The notes below the pieces were generated by a model. The model saw nothing but the letters and a program-made list of their open reading frames with translations, made no database searches and had not been told where the DNA came from. Positions 36,712-45,954 of a DNA stretch of 64,000 nt are shown here, in pieces; the first letter of the stretch is position 1; the number at the start of each line of letters is the position of its first letter. The stretch comes from Paractinoplanes polyasparticus (GTDB lineage: Bacteria; Actinomycetota; Actinomycetes; Mycobacteriales; Micromonosporaceae). Location of the stretch: NCBI RefSeq assembly GCF_019710575.1, contig NZ_JAHWFK010000011.1:62001-126000 (forward strand), in the 5' to 3' direction. The translations under genes were made by a program, and so were the position numbers.

Positions 36712-37920
36712 ATGGAGACCACGGTGGCGGCGGTGTACTGCGAGGGCTGGGACGACGGGGTGGTCAACCCGCTCACGCAGGATCAGGCCGAGTCGCGCGA
36801 CTCCGCCGGCGAGCCGTACTCCGTGGTGCTGCTCGCCGGCGGCCGCCCGCACACCGTGCTCGACATCTCCTGGGCCGAGGGGTACTGCGCTGTCACCCGC
36901 TACGACGCCGAGGGCCGGCGGATCGCCGTCCACGAGTTCCGCCGGGCTCCCGAGGGTGACCTGTTCCTGCGCGAGTCGAAGACGTGGCACGACCCGGCAG
37001 GCACCGGCGCACGGCACCGGACCAGCTGGCAGATCGGCGGCCGCCGCAACGACTCGATCGAGCCCGCGGGCGACCGCGGCGGCCGGCACACCTTCTCGGA
37101 CGGCGGCTTCACGCCCCCGCGCCTGCCGATCCCGGCCTTCGGACGATGGAAGGCCCTGCTGGACAGCGCGGCCCGTGTGCACGCCGAGGCCTGCGTGAGG
37201 CAGTTCGCCGAGATCTGCGCGGTGCCCCGGGTGATCGACGGCCCGTTCCGGATCAACAACGACTCGCCCGGGGCTCAGGACCTCCCGGTGCGTACCTCCG
37301 ACGAGCGCCCGTGGCACCCGCCGCGCCCGCTCCAGCCCCGCGGACTGGCTTCGCTGTTCCGCGACGGTGCGGAGCGCACGGTCGGCGACCGCCGGATGCG
37401 CCTGTCGACCCGCCCGGCGGGCAAGCTCAACCTGCCGTCGGGCCGCCTCGTGGCCGCCGACCCGTCCTCGCTGGACTACGGCGAGGAGCCGTTCCTGACC
37501 ACGGTCCCGGCCGGCACCTACCCGGTGACCGTCAGCCTGGCCACCTTCACCGACGACCCCGCCCACACCCGCGTGGCGGCGGTGCGGATCGACATCAGCG
37601 ACCGGCACCCGGTGCGCTGGGAACTGGCCCTGCGCGACGGCCAGGACCTGCTCGACCTGGGCTACGGCGAGTTCTTCGGTTTCGGGGTGGACGCCGGCCT
37701 GGCCTGCTTCGTCGACGAGGACAACCGCGAACGCCTGACCGACGAGTGGCAGTCCTTGGAGCTGCGGGATCCACGCTTCGTCACGCTGTCGGGTGGCAAC
37801 ATGATCGCCTGGTCCAGCGGCTGGGGTGACGGCGCCTACCCGACGTGGATCGGCCGCGACCACTCGGGCCGGGTCACCTCGTTCATCGCCGACATGCTGC
37901 TGTTCCCCTCGGACGACTGA
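36712..37920 (+). CDS. DUF4241-domain protein
   Basis: A 402-residue protein. The C-terminal half (about 240-400) is a DUF4241 domain: LPSGRLVAADPSSLDYGEEPF, VPAGTYPVTVSLA, GYGEFFGFGVDAGLACFVD and MIAWSSGWGDGAYPTWIG. The N-terminal half has a repeated beta pattern with no family that I recognise. No export signal is visible. DUF4241 proteins occur near toxin-immunity and hypothetical loci, but nothing in the neighbours suggests a partner. Confidence 0.78.
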   Translation: METTVAAVYCEGWDDGVVNPLTQDQAESRDSAGEPYSVVLLAGGRPHTVLDISWAEGYCAVTRYDAEGRRIAVHEFRRAPEGDLFLRESKTWHDPAGTGARHRTSWQIGGRRNDSIEPAGDRGGRHTFSDGGFTPPRLPIPAFGRWKALLDSAARVHAEACVRQFAEICAVPRVIDGPFRINNDSPGAQDLPVRTSDERPWHPPRPLQPRGLASLFRDGAERTVGDRRMRLSTRPAGKLNLPSGRLVAADPSSLDYGEEPFLTTVPAGTYPVTVSLATFTDDPAHTRVAAVRIDISDRHPVRWELALRDGQDLLDLGYGEFFGFGVDAGLACFVDEDNRERLTDEWQSLELRDPRFVTLSGGNMIAWSSGWGDGAYPTWIGRDHSGRVTSFIADMLLFPSDD

Positions 37921-37960
37921 CCCGCTGCTGGCGGCACATAATGCCGTTCAGGAGGCGACC

Positions 37961-38134
37961 ATGAGCACGCCGACGCCGGTCGTTGACACAATCGTCATCG
38001 CCCTCTTCCTGGCCGCGACGTTGATCGGCCGTCCGCGACATGCTGCTCCAACGGCACGCAAGGCGTCGGGCCGGGAAGGCGGCCGCTCAGATAGGCGGCG
38101 GGCGGCACGCCCATCAGGGTCCGGAAGTCGCTGA
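37961..38134 (+). CDS. Small or truncated ORF with strong ribosome binding site
   Basis: ATG 37961 is preceded by a near-perfect AGGAGG site (37950-37955), stronger than at most genes here. The first 24 residues (STPTPVVDTIVIALFLAATLIG) suggest a membrane-anchored start. The remainder is Arg-rich and lies antisense to the end of the araC-type gene, so the product of 57 residues may be the stump of a gene cut by rearrangement. A real small membrane protein is the alternative. Confidence 0.35.
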   Translation: MSTPTPVVDTIVIALFLAATLIGRPRHAAPTARKASGREGGRSDRRRAARPSGSGSR

Positions 38135-38786
38135 TCATGTGGGCCTGGTCGAAGAAGCCGGCGTCGTCGGCCACCACCGCCCACTCCCGGGTGCCGGCGA
38201 GCGACAGCACGGTCCGCAGGCGACTGATCCGGGCCACGTGCTTCGGCGACAGCCCGACGTCCCGGCTGAACAGGGTGCGCAGCCGCCGCTCGCTCACGCC
38301 GGCCCGTGCGGCGACCTCGCCCAGCCGGGCGGCCCCGGTGAGCTCGCCGATCGCGAACTCGACCAGCTCGCCGCCGGGCCGCCCCGCGCCCCGGCGATCC
38401 AGCTCGGCGGTGATCCGCGACCGGATGGCCGCGACCCGCTCGGACGCCGGCCCGTCGGCGGCGGGCGGAGGCGCGGGAAAAGGGTCCACGTCGACCCAGC
38501 GGCTGGGAGCGAGAGACGCCAGCTCCGCGGCCAGGTCGGTCGCGGCGCCACCCCACAGGTCGCTCAGCCGGACCGCGCGGTTCACCAGGCGTTCCGGTGC
38601 GACCCCGAGCGCAGCCCGGACCCGGCTCGGGCGGACCGGTACCCGTACGCAGGTCGTCGGCGTGCGGAGCGGGTGGTATCGGCCGCGCGTCCGCGGACCC
38701 GTCACTATCAGGTCGCTGCGGCCGTCCGCGGTGATCCGGAGAACCACCGATGTAGTCACCTCGGGCACCTGTACGAACACCGCCAT
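37995..38786 (-). CDS. AraC-family transcriptional regulator
   Basis: A 263-residue regulator. The N-terminal half resembles a cupin-like or DUF6597 sensor (VTTSVVLRITADGRSDLIVTG). The C-terminal AraC domain (about 150-245) has RLGEVAARAGVSERRLRTLFSRDVGLSPKHVARISRL and the second helix-turn-helix ADDAGFFDQAHMISDFRTLMGVPPAAY. It is divergent from the NmrA-type reductase gene, which it may control. Its 3' end overlaps a small plus-strand frame. Confidence 0.85.
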   Translation of the reverse strand: MAVFVQVPEVTTSVVLRITADGRSDLIVTGPRTRGRYHPLRTPTTCVRVPVRPSRVRAALGVAPERLVNRAVRLSDLWGGAATDLAAELASLAPSRWVDVDPFPAPPPAADGPASERVAAIRSRITAELDRRGAGRPGGELVEFAIGELTGAARLGEVAARAGVSERRLRTLFSRDVGLSPKHVARISRLRTVLSLAGTREWAVVADDAGFFDQAHMISDFRTLMGVPPAAYLSGRLPGPTPCVPLEQHVADGRSTSRPGRGR

Positions 38787-38870
38787 GACGTCAACCTAGC
38801 CGGGTCGCGCGAGACCGGGGAGTGCCGGATCTTCCAAGACGACCACCGCCCCGGGCGGCACCGTGTCTCC

Positions 38871-39830
38871 ATGATTCTGGTTACCGGTGCCACCGGCACC
38901 ACCGGCTCCGCTCTGGTGAGAGACCTGCTCGACCGAGGCCTCGAGGTCGCCGCGATGACCCGCGACCCGGCCCGCGTCCCCGCCCGCCCGGGTCTGACCG
39001 CCACCACCGAGGTCGTCCCGGCGGAGGCGATGTATCTGTTGCCGCCGGCCGCGCGCACGCCGCCCGGCTACGAGGAGAACCTGCTCCACGCCGCGAAGGA
39101 GGCCGGGATCGGCCGGGTCGTCCGGCTCTCCGCGATCGGGACCCCCGACACCGGCCACGAACTGCCGCCCGGGCATCTCGGCGCCTGGCACTTCCGGGGC
39201 GAACTGGCCCTCCGGCGCAGCGGACTGGAGTGGACCGTGCTGCGCCCGACGACCTTCGCCACGAACTCGCTGGCCTGGGCGCCCGACATCCGGGCGGGCC
39301 GGCCGGTCGTGAACCCGTTCGGCGACGGGAAGCAGGGGGTGATCGACCCGGCCGACATCGCCGCGGTGGCGGCCGAGGTCTTGACCGGCGACGGCCACCA
39401 CGGGCGGACCTACACGCTGACCGGCCCGGAACTGATCACCGTGCCGGAGCAACTGGCCGTGCTGGCCGACATTGTCGGCCGGCCGATCGAGGTACTCGAC
39501 CGGGAGCCCTCCCCGGAGCTCTTCCCGCCCGAGATCGCCGAGGCGGCCACGGCGGGCGCCCGCCTGGTCCGCTCCGGCGGCAACGCCATCGTCACCCCGG
39601 ACGTCGAGAAAATAACCTCGCGCCGCCCGGCCACCCGGCCACCTTCCGAGCGTGGGCCGAGAAAGCATGGGCCGGCTGACGACGGGTTCCGTTTGAAGCG
39701 CAACCGCTTTCGCACGTCGTCGTGGTGGGGTGAGCGTTCTGGACGCGCCAGCGGCCAGCTCACCCCGCCGCGACCCTCGGCGGGAGCAGCGGTCTGTACC
39801 CACCGCCCCGCTACGACATCTTGCTCTTGA
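38871..39830 (+). CDS. NmrA/SDR-type NAD(P)-binding protein with frameshifted C-terminus
   Basis: The frame starts MILVTGATGTTGSALVRDLLDRG, the dinucleotide-binding motif of atypical short-chain reductases (NmrA/azoreductase-like), and continues with VVRLSAIG, LRPTTFATN and TYTLTGPELITVPEQLAVLADIVG. At 39627-39642 an 8-bp tandem duplication (CCGGCCAC twice) shifts the frame: removing one copy gives the expected ending TFRAWAEKAWAG and a stop at 39679. As it stands, about 65 foreign residues follow and the frame stops at 39830. The catalytic body is intact, so activity may survive. Confidence 0.8.
   Translation: MILVTGATGTTGSALVRDLLDRGLEVAAMTRDPARVPARPGLTATTEVVPAEAMYLLPPAARTPPGYEENLLHAAKEAGIGRVVRLSAIGTPDTGHELPPGHLGAWHFRGELALRRSGLEWTVLRPTTFATNSLAWAPDIRAGRPVVNPFGDGKQGVIDPADIAAVAAEVLTGDGHHGRTYTLTGPELITVPEQLAVLADIVGRPIEVLDREPSPELFPPEIAEAATAGARLVRSGGNAIVTPDVEKITSRRPATRPPSERGPRKHGPADDGFRLKRNRFRTSSWWGERSGRASGQLTPPRPSAGAAVCTHRPATTSCS
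39627..39642. repeat. 8-bp tandem duplication causing a frameshift
   Basis: CCGGCCAC occurs at 39627-39634 and again at 39635-39642. One copy restores the family-like C-terminus of the NmrA-type protein; two copies shift it. Confidence 0.85.
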
Positions 39831-39838
39831 CCTGGCCT

Positions 39839-40981
39839 TTAGTGGCCGTTGAAAGCATCCCGCATCCTACTGAAGAAGCCGCCTTGCTTGCTGAGCTCGG
39901 CTACGTCCTCGCCGCGGGTCTTGGCGAAGTCGCGCAGCATGCGCTCCTGATCGGCCGTCAGCTTGGTCGGCGTCTTCACGTCCAGGTGGACGAACAGGTC
40001 GCCCCGGCCCTGACCCCGCAGGTGCGGCACGCCCTTGCCCCGGATGCGCAGCGTGCTGGCCGGCTGGGTGCCCTGTTTGACCTCGATGCCCTCTTCGCTG
40101 TCGAGGGTCTTGATCGTCAGGCGGGTGCCGAGCGCGGCCGCGGTCATCGGGAGCGTGACCCGGCAGTGCAGGTCGTCGCCCTTGCGGGAGTACACGTCGT
40201 GCGGGCGCTCGTGAATCTCGACGTAGAGGTCACCGGGGGTGCCGCCGCCGGGGCCGACCTCGCCCTGCTGGGCCAGGCGGATGCGCATGCCGTCCTCGAC
40301 GCCGGCCGGGATCTTGACCGTGAGCGAGCGCCGGGTGCGGACGCGGCCGTCGCCGGCGCAGGTGGGGCAGGGGTGCGGGATGACCGTGCCGTGGCCCTGG
40401 CAGGTGGCGCAGGGGCGGGACGAGACGACCTGGCCCAGGAAGGTGCGCTGCACGCTCTGCACCTCACCCCGGCCGCCACACGTCTCGCAGGTGGCCAGGT
40501 GGGTGCCGGGCGCGGTGCCGGCGCCGGTGCACTGGGTACACAGCACGGCGGTGTCGACGGTGATCGGGGCTTCGACGCCGAACGCCGTCTCGACCAGGTC
40601 GAGCTCGAGGCGCAGGATCGCGTCGGCGCCGGGACGGGTGCGCGGGCGCGGGCCGCGGGCGTTGCCGCCGGCCGCCGTGCCGAAGAACGCGTCCATGATG
40701 TCCTGGAAGCCGACGAACGGGCCGCCCGCGCCGCCGGGACCGCCGGGGCCCATGCCGCCGCCGGGGGCGAGCGGGTCGCCGCCGAGGTCGACGATCTGGC
40801 GCTTCTGGTCGTCGGAGAGGACCTCGTACGCCGCGTTGATGTCCTTGAACTTCTCGTGCGCTTCCGGATCGGGGTTGACGTCCGGGTGATATTGCCGAGC
40901 CAGTTTGCGGTAGGCGCGCTTGATCTCGTCGTCGGTGGCTTCCCGGCTCACGCCGAGAATGCCGTAGTAGTCCTTGGCCAC
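39839..40981 (-). CDS. dnaJ: Chaperone protein DnaJ (Hsp40)
   Basis: A 380-residue type I Hsp40. The J domain (1-70) carries the HPD motif at residues 32-34 (YHPDVNPD); a Gly-rich linker follows (about 70-110). Four zinc-binding repeats [24 protein letters not shown] and CPTCAGDG lie at about 148-215, then the substrate-binding C-terminal domains. It stimulates DnaK ATPase and presents unfolded protein. It starts 17 bp after hrcA, so both are governed by the CIRCE element upstream of hrcA. Confidence 0.97.
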   Translation of the reverse strand: MAKDYYGILGVSREATDDEIKRAYRKLARQYHPDVNPDPEAHEKFKDINAAYEVLSDDQKRQIVDLGGDPLAPGGGMGPGGPGGAGGPFVGFQDIMDAFFGTAAGGNARGPRPRTRPGADAILRLELDLVETAFGVEAPITVDTAVLCTQCTGAGTAPGTHLATCETCGGRGEVQSVQRTFLGQVVSSRPCATCQGHGTVIPHPCPTCAGDGRVRTRRSLTVKIPAGVEDGMRIRLAQQGEVGPGGGTPGDLYVEIHERPHDVYSRKGDDLHCRVTLPMTAAALGTRLTIKTLDSEEGIEVKQGTQPASTLRIRGKGVPHLRGQGRGDLFVHLDVKTPTKLTADQERMLRDFAKTRGEDVAELSKQGGFFSRMRDAFNGH

Positions 40982-40998
40982 GGGCTCCGCAATCCTCG

Positions 40999-42021
40999 TC
41001 AGTTCTGTGCTAGAAGGTCGCCCACGTAGCGTGCCACCGCGCGCACGGTCGCGATGGTGCCGGGGTAATCCATCCGGGTGGGACCCAGCACCCCGAGCCC
41101 ACCGACGATCGTCGCGCCGGGGCCGTAACCCGTGCTGACCACCGACGCCGACCGCAGGTTGTCGATCTTGTTTTCGTCACCGATCCGCACCCGGGTCATG
41201 CTGGGCTCGAGATCGCCGATCAACTTCAGCAGGATGACCTCTTCCTCGAGGGCTTCGAGGACGGGGCGCAGCGTGCCTTGGAAGTCGAGCACACCCCCAC
41301 GAGTCAGGTTAGCCGTGCCCGCCAAGGCGAGGCGTTCCTCACTGCGCTCGACGAGCGTCTCGAGCAGCACCGAGGCCAGACAGGCCATGGTGGCACGGCT
41401 GCCGGGCGCGCACTCGTCGACCAGGCCCTGCACGAGCGGCGGCGTGTCGGACAGCCGCTGACCGGCCAGTTTCTCGTTCACCCGGCGGCGCAGGTCGGTC
41501 ACGTCGTCGGCCGGGACAGGGCCGGGCAGCTCGACCAGCCGCTGCTCGACCCGGCCGGTGTCGGCGATCATCACGAGCATGAGCCGGGTGGTCGAGATCG
41601 GCACGAGCTCGAGGTGGCGCACCGACGACCGGGCCAGCGACGGGTACTGCACGACCGCGACCTGGCGGGTCAGCTGGGCGAGCAGGCGCACCGTGCGGTG
41701 CACCACGTCGTCGAGGTCGACGGCGCCGATCAGGAAGCGCTCGATGGCCCGGCGCTCGGCCGGAGTGAGCGGCTTGACTTTGGAGAGCCGGTCGACGAAG
41801 AGCCGGTAGCCGGCGTCGGTCGGCACGCGACCGGCGCTGGTGTGCGGCTGCCGGATGTAACCTTCCTCTTCCAGCACCGCCATGTCGTTACGCACGGTAG
41901 CCGGCGACACGCCCAACTGGTGGCGCTCGACCAGCGACTTGGAGCCGACCGGCTCCTGTGTCTCGACGTAGTCCTCGACGATCGCCCGCAGCACCTCGAG
42001 CTTGCGGTCATCCAGACTCAA
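40999..42021 (-). CDS. hrcA: Heat-inducible transcription repressor HrcA
   Basis: A 340-residue HrcA: N-terminal winged helix with [42 protein letters not shown], then the central dimerisation/sensor domain and the closing [22 protein letters not shown]. The start is an unusual TTG at 42021, supported by a GGAGGGG ribosome binding site just upstream and the standard [14 protein letters not shown] beginning. HrcA represses heat-shock genes by binding CIRCE; a GC-rich CIRCE lies 26 bp upstream of its own start, indicating autoregulation of hrcA-dnaJ. Confidence 0.96.
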   Translation of the reverse strand: MSLDDRKLEVLRAIVEDYVETQEPVGSKSLVERHQLGVSPATVRNDMAVLEEEGYIRQPHTSAGRVPTDAGYRLFVDRLSKVKPLTPAERRAIERFLIGAVDLDDVVHRTVRLLAQLTRQVAVVQYPSLARSSVRHLELVPISTTRLMLVMIADTGRVEQRLVELPGPVPADDVTDLRRRVNEKLAGQRLSDTPPLVQGLVDECAPGSRATMACLASVLLETLVERSEERLALAGTANLTRGGVLDFQGTLRPVLEALEEEVILLKLIGDLEPSMTRVRIGDENKIDNLRSASVVSTGYGPGATIVGGLGVLGPTRMDYPGTIATVRAVARYVGDLLAQN

Positions 42022-42046
42022 TGACCCCTCCCCCTCTCCTGCTGCT

Positions 42047-42071
42047 TGGCACTCCCACGGACAGAGTGCCA
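42047..42071. promoter_or_regulatory. CIRCE element upstream of hrcA-dnaJ
   Basis: TGGCACTC, a 9-bp spacer and GAGTGCCA form a perfect 8-bp inverted repeat with the canonical CIRCE spacing. The consensus TTAGCACTC-N9-GAGTGCTAA has A/T where this site has G/C in the outer arms. Confidence 0.85.
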
Positions 42072-42181
42072 GTCTACGTCGCCACCGGCGTCAGCGCGAT
42101 GATCGTGCCGCCTGTCTATTCACCGACTCGATCAGCATGTCGCTCTCGACCGCATTGAACTGCGGCTCTACGGTGTCAGCC

Positions 42182-42841
42182 ATGACTGAACCACCTCGCC
42201 CGCCCGGTGAAGGTAACCCGAACGACCCGACGCGGCCGTTCAACCCTTATGCGGCTAACGACCCGACTTCCGGTTCGACACCGCCTCCTCCGCCGCCCTA
42301 CGGCTCGCCACCCCCGTCCGACCCCGGCTACGGCCCGCCGACGTCGGGTCCGGGCTACGGCGCGCCGCCGCCCACCTCCGGCCCCGGGTACGGCGCACCC
42401 CCGCCCACCTCGGGCTCCGGTTACGGCGCACCGCCGCCCGGCTACGGCAACCCGCCACCGCCGTACGGCTACCAGCAGCCCGGCTACGGCGCCGGCCCGG
42501 CCCAGGACGACAAGACCTGGATCCTGATCGCGCACTTCGGCGGCGCGCTGGGCGCCCTCGTCGGCGGTGGACTCGGCGGCTGGATCGCGCCGTTGGTGGT
42601 CATGCTCGCCAAGGGCAACCAGTCGCCGGTGGTGCGGACCGAGGCGGTCAAGGCGCTGAACTTCCAGATCGTCTGGACGATCGCCGGCATCATCGGCTGG
42701 GCCACCGCCTGTGTCGTCATCGGCTTCGTGATCATCCCGATCGCCGCGCTGATCTCGATCATCTTCGGCGTGATCGCCGGGCTGAAGGCGGTCAACAACG
42801 AGCCGTACAACTACCCGATGACCATCAACCTGATCAAGTAG
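42182..42841 (+). CDS. DUF4870-domain membrane protein with Pro/Gly/Tyr-rich N-terminus
   Basis: A 219-residue protein. The first 105 residues are a low-complexity cytoplasmic region with repeats of PGYG(A/P)PPPTSG. The C-terminal half is a DUF4870 domain with three membrane stretches (about 118-140, 155-175, 180-205; ILIAHFGGALGALVGGGLGGWIAPLVVML). Function is unknown; such proteins are abundant in actinobacteria. It is divergent from hrcA and ends 37 bp before the convergent hemW stop. Confidence 0.85.
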   Translation: MTEPPRPPGEGNPNDPTRPFNPYAANDPTSGSTPPPPPPYGSPPPSDPGYGPPTSGPGYGAPPPTSGPGYGAPPPTSGSGYGAPPPGYGNPPPPYGYQQPGYGAGPAQDDKTWILIAHFGGALGALVGGGLGGWIAPLVVMLAKGNQSPVVRTEAVKALNFQIVWTIAGIIGWATACVVIGFVIIPIAALISIIFGVIAGLKAVNNEPYNYPMTINLIK

Positions 42842-42853
42842 GGCGCGGCAAAT

Positions 42854-42877
42854 GCGCCGGGGACGGGGGCCCGGCGC
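42854..42877. terminator. Hairpin between convergent genes
   Basis: GCGCCGGG (42854-42861) pairs with CCCGGCGC (42870-42877) around an 8-nt loop. Lying between the stops of the DUF4870 gene and hemW, it could terminate both directions; no U-tract follows. Confidence 0.45.
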
Positions 42878-42878
42878 G

Positions 42879-44081
42879 TCACACCACGTCGCGGATCACG
42901 GCATCGGCCAGCAGGCGGCCACGCAGGGTGAGGACGAGACGGCCGCTCTCGTACGCCGCGGGGTCGAGCAGCCCGTCGGCCAGCGCCTGCTTGGCGCCCA
43001 CCCGGTCGACCCGGTCGAGCGCGATGCCCTCGCGCAGCCGCACCCGCAGCATCACGTCCTCGACGTGCCTGTCCTCGTCGCTCAGCAGTTCCCGCCCGTG
43101 CCCGGGCGACAGACCTTCGACGAGCCTCTTCCCGTACGCGGCGGGATGCTTGACGTTCCACCAGCGAACCCCGCCGACGTGGCTGTGGGCGCCCGGCCCG
43201 AGGCCCCACCAGTCGGCGCCGGTCCAATAGAGCAGGTTGTGCCGGCAGCGCGCCGCCTCGGAGGTGGCCCAGTTCGAGACCTCGTACCACTGGAAGCCGG
43301 CCTCGCTCAGCGCCGCCTCCGCCGCCAGATAGCGGTCGGCGGCCACGTCGTCCGACGGGTACGGGATCTCGCCCCGCCGCATGCGGGCCGCCATCCGGGT
43401 GCCGTCCTCGACGATCAGGGCGTACGCGCTGACGTGGTCGACGCCGGCCTCGACCACCTTGCGCAGCGACCCGGCGAAGTCGTCGGCCGTCTCGCCCGGC
43501 GTGCCGTAGATCAGGTCGAGGTTGACGTGCTCGAACCCGGCCTCGCGGGCCTCGATCGCCGCCTGCGGGGCGCGGCCCGCCGTGTGCCGGCGATCCAGGA
43601 TCTTGAGGACGCCCGGCGCCGCCGACTGCATGCCCAGCGAGATCCGGTTGAAGCCGTGCCCGCGCAGGCGGCGCAGGTAGGCGGGGTCGACGGACTCGGG
43701 GTTGGCCTCGGTCGTGATCTCGGCCCCCGGCGCCAGCCCCCAGGCCGCGTCGATGCCGTGCAGGATCCGGCCGAGGTCGTCGGCGTCGAGCAGCGTCGGG
43801 GTGCCGCCGCCGAAGAACACCGTGTCGACCCGGGCCGGGTTGATCGTGCGGCGGGCCAGGTCGAGCTCCTGCAGCACCGTCTCGGCGTACGTCTCGCGGC
43901 TGACACCGCCGCCGAGCTCGCTGGCCGTGTAGGTGTTGAAGTCGCAGTAGCCGCAGCGGCTGGCACAGAACGGGACATGAACGTAGACGGCGAACCCGTC
44001 TTTCCCGACGTGCGCCGTCGCTGAATCGGGCAGAGACCCGTCCTGCGGAACGGGTTCACCATCGGGAAGTGCGCCGGCCAT
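42879..44081 (-). CDS. hemW: Radical SAM heme chaperone HemW
   Basis: A 400-residue radical SAM protein with the CxxxCxxC cluster at C39, C43 and C46 (PFCASRCGYCDFNTYT), FFGGGTPTLLDADDLGRIL, EANPESVD and FNRISLGMQSAAPGVLKILDRRH. The C-terminal HemN-like domain ends with LTLRGRLLADAVIRDVV. HemW inserts heme into acceptor proteins and is often misnamed coproporphyrinogen III oxidase; the extra HemN cysteine is absent here, supporting HemW. Gene order hemW-hrcA-dnaJ is typical, though a DUF4870 gene now sits between. Confidence 0.94.
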   Translation of the reverse strand: MAGALPDGEPVPQDGSLPDSATAHVGKDGFAVYVHVPFCASRCGYCDFNTYTASELGGGVSRETYAETVLQELDLARRTINPARVDTVFFGGGTPTLLDADDLGRILHGIDAAWGLAPGAEITTEANPESVDPAYLRRLRGHGFNRISLGMQSAAPGVLKILDRRHTAGRAPQAAIEAREAGFEHVNLDLIYGTPGETADDFAGSLRKVVEAGVDHVSAYALIVEDGTRMAARMRRGEIPYPSDDVAADRYLAAEAALSEAGFQWYEVSNWATSEAARCRHNLLYWTGADWWGLGPGAHSHVGGVRWWNVKHPAAYGKRLVEGLSPGHGRELLSDEDRHVEDVMLRVRLREGIALDRVDRVGAKQALADGLLDPAAYESGRLVLTLRGRLLADAVIRDVV

Positions 44082-44117
44082 CTCTCAAGTGTGCACGCCG
44101 GTCGTTAATCTTCCGCC

Positions 44118-44894
44118 ATGGCTCTGGTCCGTACCGTCACCGACGCCGGGGTGACCACCATGACCCTGGACTCCCCCGCGAACCGCAACGCCCTGTCCAC
44201 CGCCCTCATGCGCGAGCTGCTGGACGCCCTCGCCGAGGCTCTCACCGACACCCGGGTGCGCGCCGTTGTGCTCTCGCACACGGGCGCCGTCTTCTGTTCG
44301 GGCGCCGACCTCAAGGAGACCGTCGCGGCGGGCCCCGACGGCCGGGTACCGGCCGAGATGATCGCCGACGTGCTGGCCGCGCTCTGGGAGTTCCCCAAGC
44401 CGGTCGTCGCCCGCGTCGCCGGTCCGGCCCGCGCCGGCGGGCTCGGGCTGATCGCCGCGGCCGACATCGCGGTCTGCACCCGCGACGCCACGTTCGCCTT
44501 CTCCGAGGTACGCCTGGGTGTGATCCCGGCGGTGATCAGCGCGACCGTGCTGCCCCGGCTGGCTCCGCGCGCGGCGGCCGAGCTCTATCTCACCGGCGAT
44601 GTCTTCGACGGCGTCCGGGCGGCCGAGATCGGCCTGGTCACCGCGGCCGTCACCACCGAAGAGCTGGACGGCAGGGTGCGCGGCTACTGCGACAGCCTCG
44701 TGCGGGGCGGGCCACTCGCGCTCGCCGGCGCCAAACAACTTCTGCGGCGTACGGCGATCCGGGGCGAACTGGCCGAGCTGTCCACCCGGTCGGCGGGCTA
44801 CTTCCGCTCCGCCGAGGGACGCGAGGGCATGGCCGCGTTCCGCGAGAAGAGACCCGCAGCCTGGATTCCCGCCGCACCGACAGCGGACGGGTGA
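44118..44894 (+). CDS. Enoyl-CoA hydratase/isomerase-family protein
   Basis: A 258-residue crotonase. LDSPANRNALSTALMRELLDAL is the CoA-binding start, CSGADLKETVAAG the oxyanion-hole loop, and ARAGGLGLIAAADIAVCTRDATFAFSEVRLGVIPAVIS the second loop. E near residue 137 (FSEVRLG) matches one of the catalytic acids; the other is not obvious, so isomerase or another crotonase activity is possible. It is divergent from hemW by 36 bp, with no linked beta-oxidation genes. Confidence 0.85.
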   Translation: MALVRTVTDAGVTTMTLDSPANRNALSTALMRELLDALAEALTDTRVRAVVLSHTGAVFCSGADLKETVAAGPDGRVPAEMIADVLAALWEFPKPVVARVAGPARAGGLGLIAAADIAVCTRDATFAFSEVRLGVIPAVISATVLPRLAPRAAAELYLTGDVFDGVRAAEIGLVTAAVTTEELDGRVRGYCDSLVRGGPLALAGAKQLLRRTAIRGELAELSTRSAGYFRSAEGREGMAAFREKRPAAWIPAAPTADG

Positions 44895-44957
44895 CGCGTA
44901 CGAGGTGACCTCGTTGTCTACTCTTGTCGCCTGAACAACAAAGTGGTGGGGGTGCGA

Positions 44958-45815
44958 GTGCGCAAGTCACCGGTCGTGGCGGTCGCGATTGCCGCGCTCA
45001 TCGGTGTGCTCGGCGTCGTCGTGGTCGTCAACACGTTCTCCGGCAGCATCAAGCTCCCCAAGATCGGACCGGAGTGCACCGTGCGGGCCGACGGCGAGGT
45101 CACACTCGACTACGTCCAGATGGCCAACGCCGCGACGATCACGGCGGTCGGGCTGCGCAAGGGCATGCCCGAGCGGGCCGTGGTGATCGCGCTGGCCACC
45201 GCGTTCCAGGAGTCGAAGCTCGAGAACCTCGACGACGGCGACCGCGACTCGATCGGCCTCTTCCAGCAGCGGCCGAGCCAGGGCTGGGGCACCTTCGACC
45301 AGATCAAGGACCCCCGGTACGCGGCCGACAAGTTCTACTCGTCGCTGAAGAAGGTCAAGAACTATCAGAAGATGCGGGTCACCGACGCTGCGCAGAAGGT
45401 ACAGCGGTCGGCCTATCCCAACGCGTACGAGAAGTGGGCCGACGAATCGGCCGTGCTGGCCCGCGCGCTGACCGGCCGCGCGACCGGGGCCGTGGAATGC
45501 AGCGTGAGCGGCTCCCCGGTGCTGCGCGGGGCCACCGCCGCGGCGGCGCTGGCCGAGGGGATGCGGCTCGACTGGGGCAAGGGTTTGCCCGAGTCGGCGA
45601 CAGCCACCGAGGCGGCGCGCCTCACGGTCAAGGTGAGCACGGCGAGCGCGGGCTGGCGGTACGCGCACTGGCTCGTGTCGCACGCCTCGGCCACGGGTCT
45701 CGAACGGGTACGTTTCGGCAATCTCGAATGGCACGCCCCGGACGGCCGGTGGCAGGCGGTGAGCGCGGACGGTGGCGCCGGGCCCGGACGCGTGGTCGCC
45801 GAAGTGTTCAGCTGA
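44958..45815 (+). CDS. Membrane-anchored protein with lysozyme-like fold
   Basis: A 285-residue protein with one N-terminal membrane anchor or signal (VVAVAIAALIGVLGVVVVVNTF). The segment MPERAVVIALATAFQESKLENLDDGDRDSIGLFQQRPSQGWG has the buried Glu and GLFQQ pattern of lytic-transglycosylase/lysozyme-like folds; relatives are often misnamed heavy metal transporters. It could trim peptidoglycan or bind it. The GTG at 44958 is chosen for the GGGGG stretch upstream; other in-frame GTGs lie at 44943 and nearby. Confidence 0.68.
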   Translation: MRKSPVVAVAIAALIGVLGVVVVVNTFSGSIKLPKIGPECTVRADGEVTLDYVQMANAATITAVGLRKGMPERAVVIALATAFQESKLENLDDGDRDSIGLFQQRPSQGWGTFDQIKDPRYAADKFYSSLKKVKNYQKMRVTDAAQKVQRSAYPNAYEKWADESAVLARALTGRATGAVECSVSGSPVLRGATAAAALAEGMRLDWGKGLPESATATEAARLTVKVSTASAGWRYAHWLVSHASATGLERVRFGNLEWHAPDGRWQAVSADGGAGPGRVVAEVFS

Positions 45816-45954
45816 CGTCGCGTTTCGGTCCGGCCTCGAAAGTTTCGGTCCGACAAATAGTGACTGCCGGTGATAGCGGGCGTCTCGGGTACGCAGTTGC
45901 GTAGCGTATACATCGACATGGACAGACAGCTACCACCCTGGTACTAAGTAGGAC

